Assembly (NCBI GenBank): GCA_030616835.1
Contig: JAUWWP010000165.1
Coordinates: forward strand, 1-6,353
Origin: Deltaproteobacteria bacterium
Lineage (GTDB): Bacteria > Desulfobacterota > G020345765
Direction of reading: 5' to 3'
Length of the DNA stretch: 6,353 bases
Shown here: positions 5,329 to 6,353 of the stretch, piece by piece
Position numbering within the stretch: the first letter of the stretch is position 1
How the letters are laid out: the number at the start of each line of letters is the position of its first letter
Notes under the pieces: generated by a model
The model's input: only the letters and a program-made list of their open reading frames with translations
The model's database searches: none
Told to the model about the DNA's origin: nothing
Translations under genes and position numbers: made by a program

Positions 5329-5357
5329 ATATTATCATTTTAGGGGCATGTTGTCAA
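5329..5357 (-). promoter_or_regulatory. sigma70-type extended -10 promoter of the rpsB operon
   Basis: On the minus strand a perfect TTGACA (5357-5352) is followed by exactly 17 bp and TAATAT (5334-5329), preceded by TGA, which supplies an extended -10 TGn motif. The region downstream is AT-rich (ATATGATTTG). It begins 7 bp after the tonB-like stop codon and is the best promoter in the window, fitting a highly expressed translation operon. Confidence 0.7.
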
Positions 5358-5363
5358 ACTCCA

Positions 5364-5990
5364 TTATCTTTCAATATCTTTAATTTTAAAACGTATTTCC
5401 TGCGTGCACCATACCGACACCGGTGTTTCTTTTATCATCGCCGGCCGAAATCTCCATTGTCTTACTGCCTGTACCGCTGCTCGGCCAAATCCCCGGAACC
5501 CCCTGATCTCGGTTATCTTTGCTTGAACCACCACTCCCTGCTCATTTATGAGAACCTTCAGAATTACTATACCCTCCAGCCCGTTCCGCTCCGCTACTTT
5601 CGGATATCTCGGTTTAGTATAATCAATAATCTGCGGAAGTTCATCAACCTCTCCGATCTCGTAAGGTGCCTCCGGTACGAAAATATCCGCCTCTCCGGCC
5701 AGGAGTTCGGGGTCTTCATCCCCCAGATCCAGACTGCGGCGCACCCTCGGGATTAGAAGCAGCTTTGACCGGTGAATAATGGCTGGAGGCCTTTTTATTC
5801 GGGGCGGGGGTTTGTTCAACTCGATCCGGGTTACTTCGATCGGAGCCGAGCTTAAGGAAGGTTCTACCTTATGCAGGAGTTCATTAATTATCGGGTAGAG
5901 GACGAAGATTAAGGCATTGATCAATAGAGAGAGAAGGATGGCTGTCTTTTTATTGTCTGCCAGTCTATTTGCTTGAGGAAGATCGTCCAC
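5364..5990 (-). CDS. TonB-family energy transducer
   Basis: The 208-residue protein has the three-part TonB plan: a short cytoplasmic start, one membrane helix (about 17-37, AILLSLLINALIFVLYPII), then a periplasmic linker and a C-terminal TonB domain (about 127-205). The domain shows KPRYPKVAERNGLEGIVILK (126-145), the turn INEQGVVVQAKI (148-159), and FGRAAVQAVRQWRFRPA (168-184) followed by VSV and a closing strand. TonB proteins pass proton-motive force from ExbB/ExbD to outer-membrane transporters. The linker is only mildly proline-rich (PPPRIKRPP, 61-69) and short, so the span is less than in E. coli TonB (239 residues). The start is GTG, 6 bp after the exbD stop, with GGAGG overlapping the exbD end, so the two are co-translated. 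The specific receptor is unknown, so I give no symbol. Confidence 0.9.
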   Translation of the reverse strand: MDDLPQANRLADNKKTAILLSLLINALIFVLYPIINELLHKVEPSLSSAPIEVTRIELNKPPPRIKRPPAIIHRSKLLLIPRVRRSLDLGDEDPELLAGEADIFVPEAPYEIGEVDELPQIIDYTKPRYPKVAERNGLEGIVILKVLINEQGVVVQAKITEIRGFRGFGRAAVQAVRQWRFRPAMIKETPVSVWCTQEIRFKIKDIER

Positions 5991-5996
5991 CTTCGC

Positions 5997-6353
5997 CTAA
6001 TCCTCCCGGATTGCCGCCAGAGAGATCTTCTTTGCCCCAGCCAGCTTGCATTCATCCATTACATCAACCACAAGAGCCACCCGGGCATTCTTATCGGCAA
6101 TAATCACTACGCTTGATTCGGGTTGGTCACGGATAATTCTTCTAACTATAGTATTTAAGCTCTTTAAATCTACCTGTTTATTGTGGATATGGATCGTTCC
6201 CTCTCCGGTAATGGCGATCAGAATATTCTCCTTTTGTAATGTGGTCGAGGTCTTGGCCTTTGGTTTCGCTACCTCCACTCCGGTTTCTTTGCTGAAGGTG
6301 GTAGTAACCATAAAAAATATCAGCAGGAGAAATACCATATCCACCAGGGGGGC
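5997..6353 (-). CDS. exbD: ExbD/TolR-family biopolymer transport protein, 5' end missing
   Basis: The gene enters from the right edge; 118 codons plus the stop are visible. The first visible residues, APLVDMVFLLLIFFMVTTTF, are the family's single transmembrane helix, including the membrane aspartate (visible residue 5) that carries protons in ExbD/TolR. The GTG at 6344 inside this motif is a valine codon and not the start; the true start lies beyond the window. The periplasmic part follows with ILIAITGEGTIHIHNKQVDL, the SSVVIIADKNARV strand, and VVDVMDECKLAGAKKISLA, as in the ExbD domain. ExbD works with ExbB, presumably encoded just upstream, to power the TonB-like protein encoded 6 bp downstream. 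TolR is the alternative, but pairing with a TonB-domain gene favours ExbD. Confidence 0.93.
   Translation of the reverse strand, partial: APLVDMVFLLLIFFMVTTTFSKETGVEVAKPKAKTSTTLQKENILIAITGEGTIHIHNKQVDLKSLNTIVRRIIRDQPESSVVIIADKNARVALVVDVMDECKLAGAKKISLAAIRED

Noticed and set aside
5457..5756. Plus-strand open frame of about 99 codons opposite the tonB-like gene
   Set aside because: It is antisense to a recognisable TonB domain and linker, and shows no motif or ribosome-binding site.

Overview
This window looks like ordinary chromosome from a Gram-negative (diderm) bacterium of moderate GC content. The ExbD and TonB-type proteins imply an energised outer membrane. The ribosomal S2, EF-Ts, UMP kinase and RRF genes are typical bacterial housekeeping genes. 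The dispersed intergenic repeats, scattered single genes and lack of a close match I recognise suggest an uncultured or deep-branching lineage, but I cannot name the phylum.

Layout. Positions 1-95 (minus strand) hold the first 31 codons of rsmE, the 16S rRNA m3U1498 methyltransferase, cut by the window edge. Three plus-strand genes follow. The first (232-915) is an exported-looking SagB-type nitroreductase. The second (1053-1913) is a membrane-anchored divergent polysaccharide deacetylase of the YibQ/DUF610 type. The third (2071-2331) is a small two-helix membrane protein with its own good sigma70-like promoter. The gap between the first two contains a tight group of DnaA-box-like 9-mers. The gap before the third contains 7-bp tandem repeats and a perfect 28-bp palindrome.

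From 2474 to the right edge everything is on the minus strand. In transcription order (right to left) it reads exbD (5' end missing), a tonB-like gene, then the classical translation operon rpsB-tsf-pyrH-frr. The operon has a strong extended -10 promoter starting 7 bp after the tonB-like stop codon, and an untranslated leader of about 145 nt. Its last three genes overlap: 14 bp for tsf/pyrH and 4 bp for pyrH/frr. It ends convergently against the small membrane-protein gene, with a 10-bp inverted repeat in between.

How they work together. ExbD and the TonB-like protein are parts of a proton-motive-force energiser. S2, EF-Ts and RRF serve ribosome assembly, elongation-factor recycling and post-termination ribosome recycling, and PyrH supplies UDP for nucleotide synthesis. 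The plus-strand genes are single, unrelated envelope or redox genes. I see no CRISPR array, tRNA, rRNA, transposase, toxin-antitoxin pair or defence system, and no clear undescribed system. The best leads are non-coding: the DnaA-box-like cluster, the palindrome and repeat block, and the rpsB leader.
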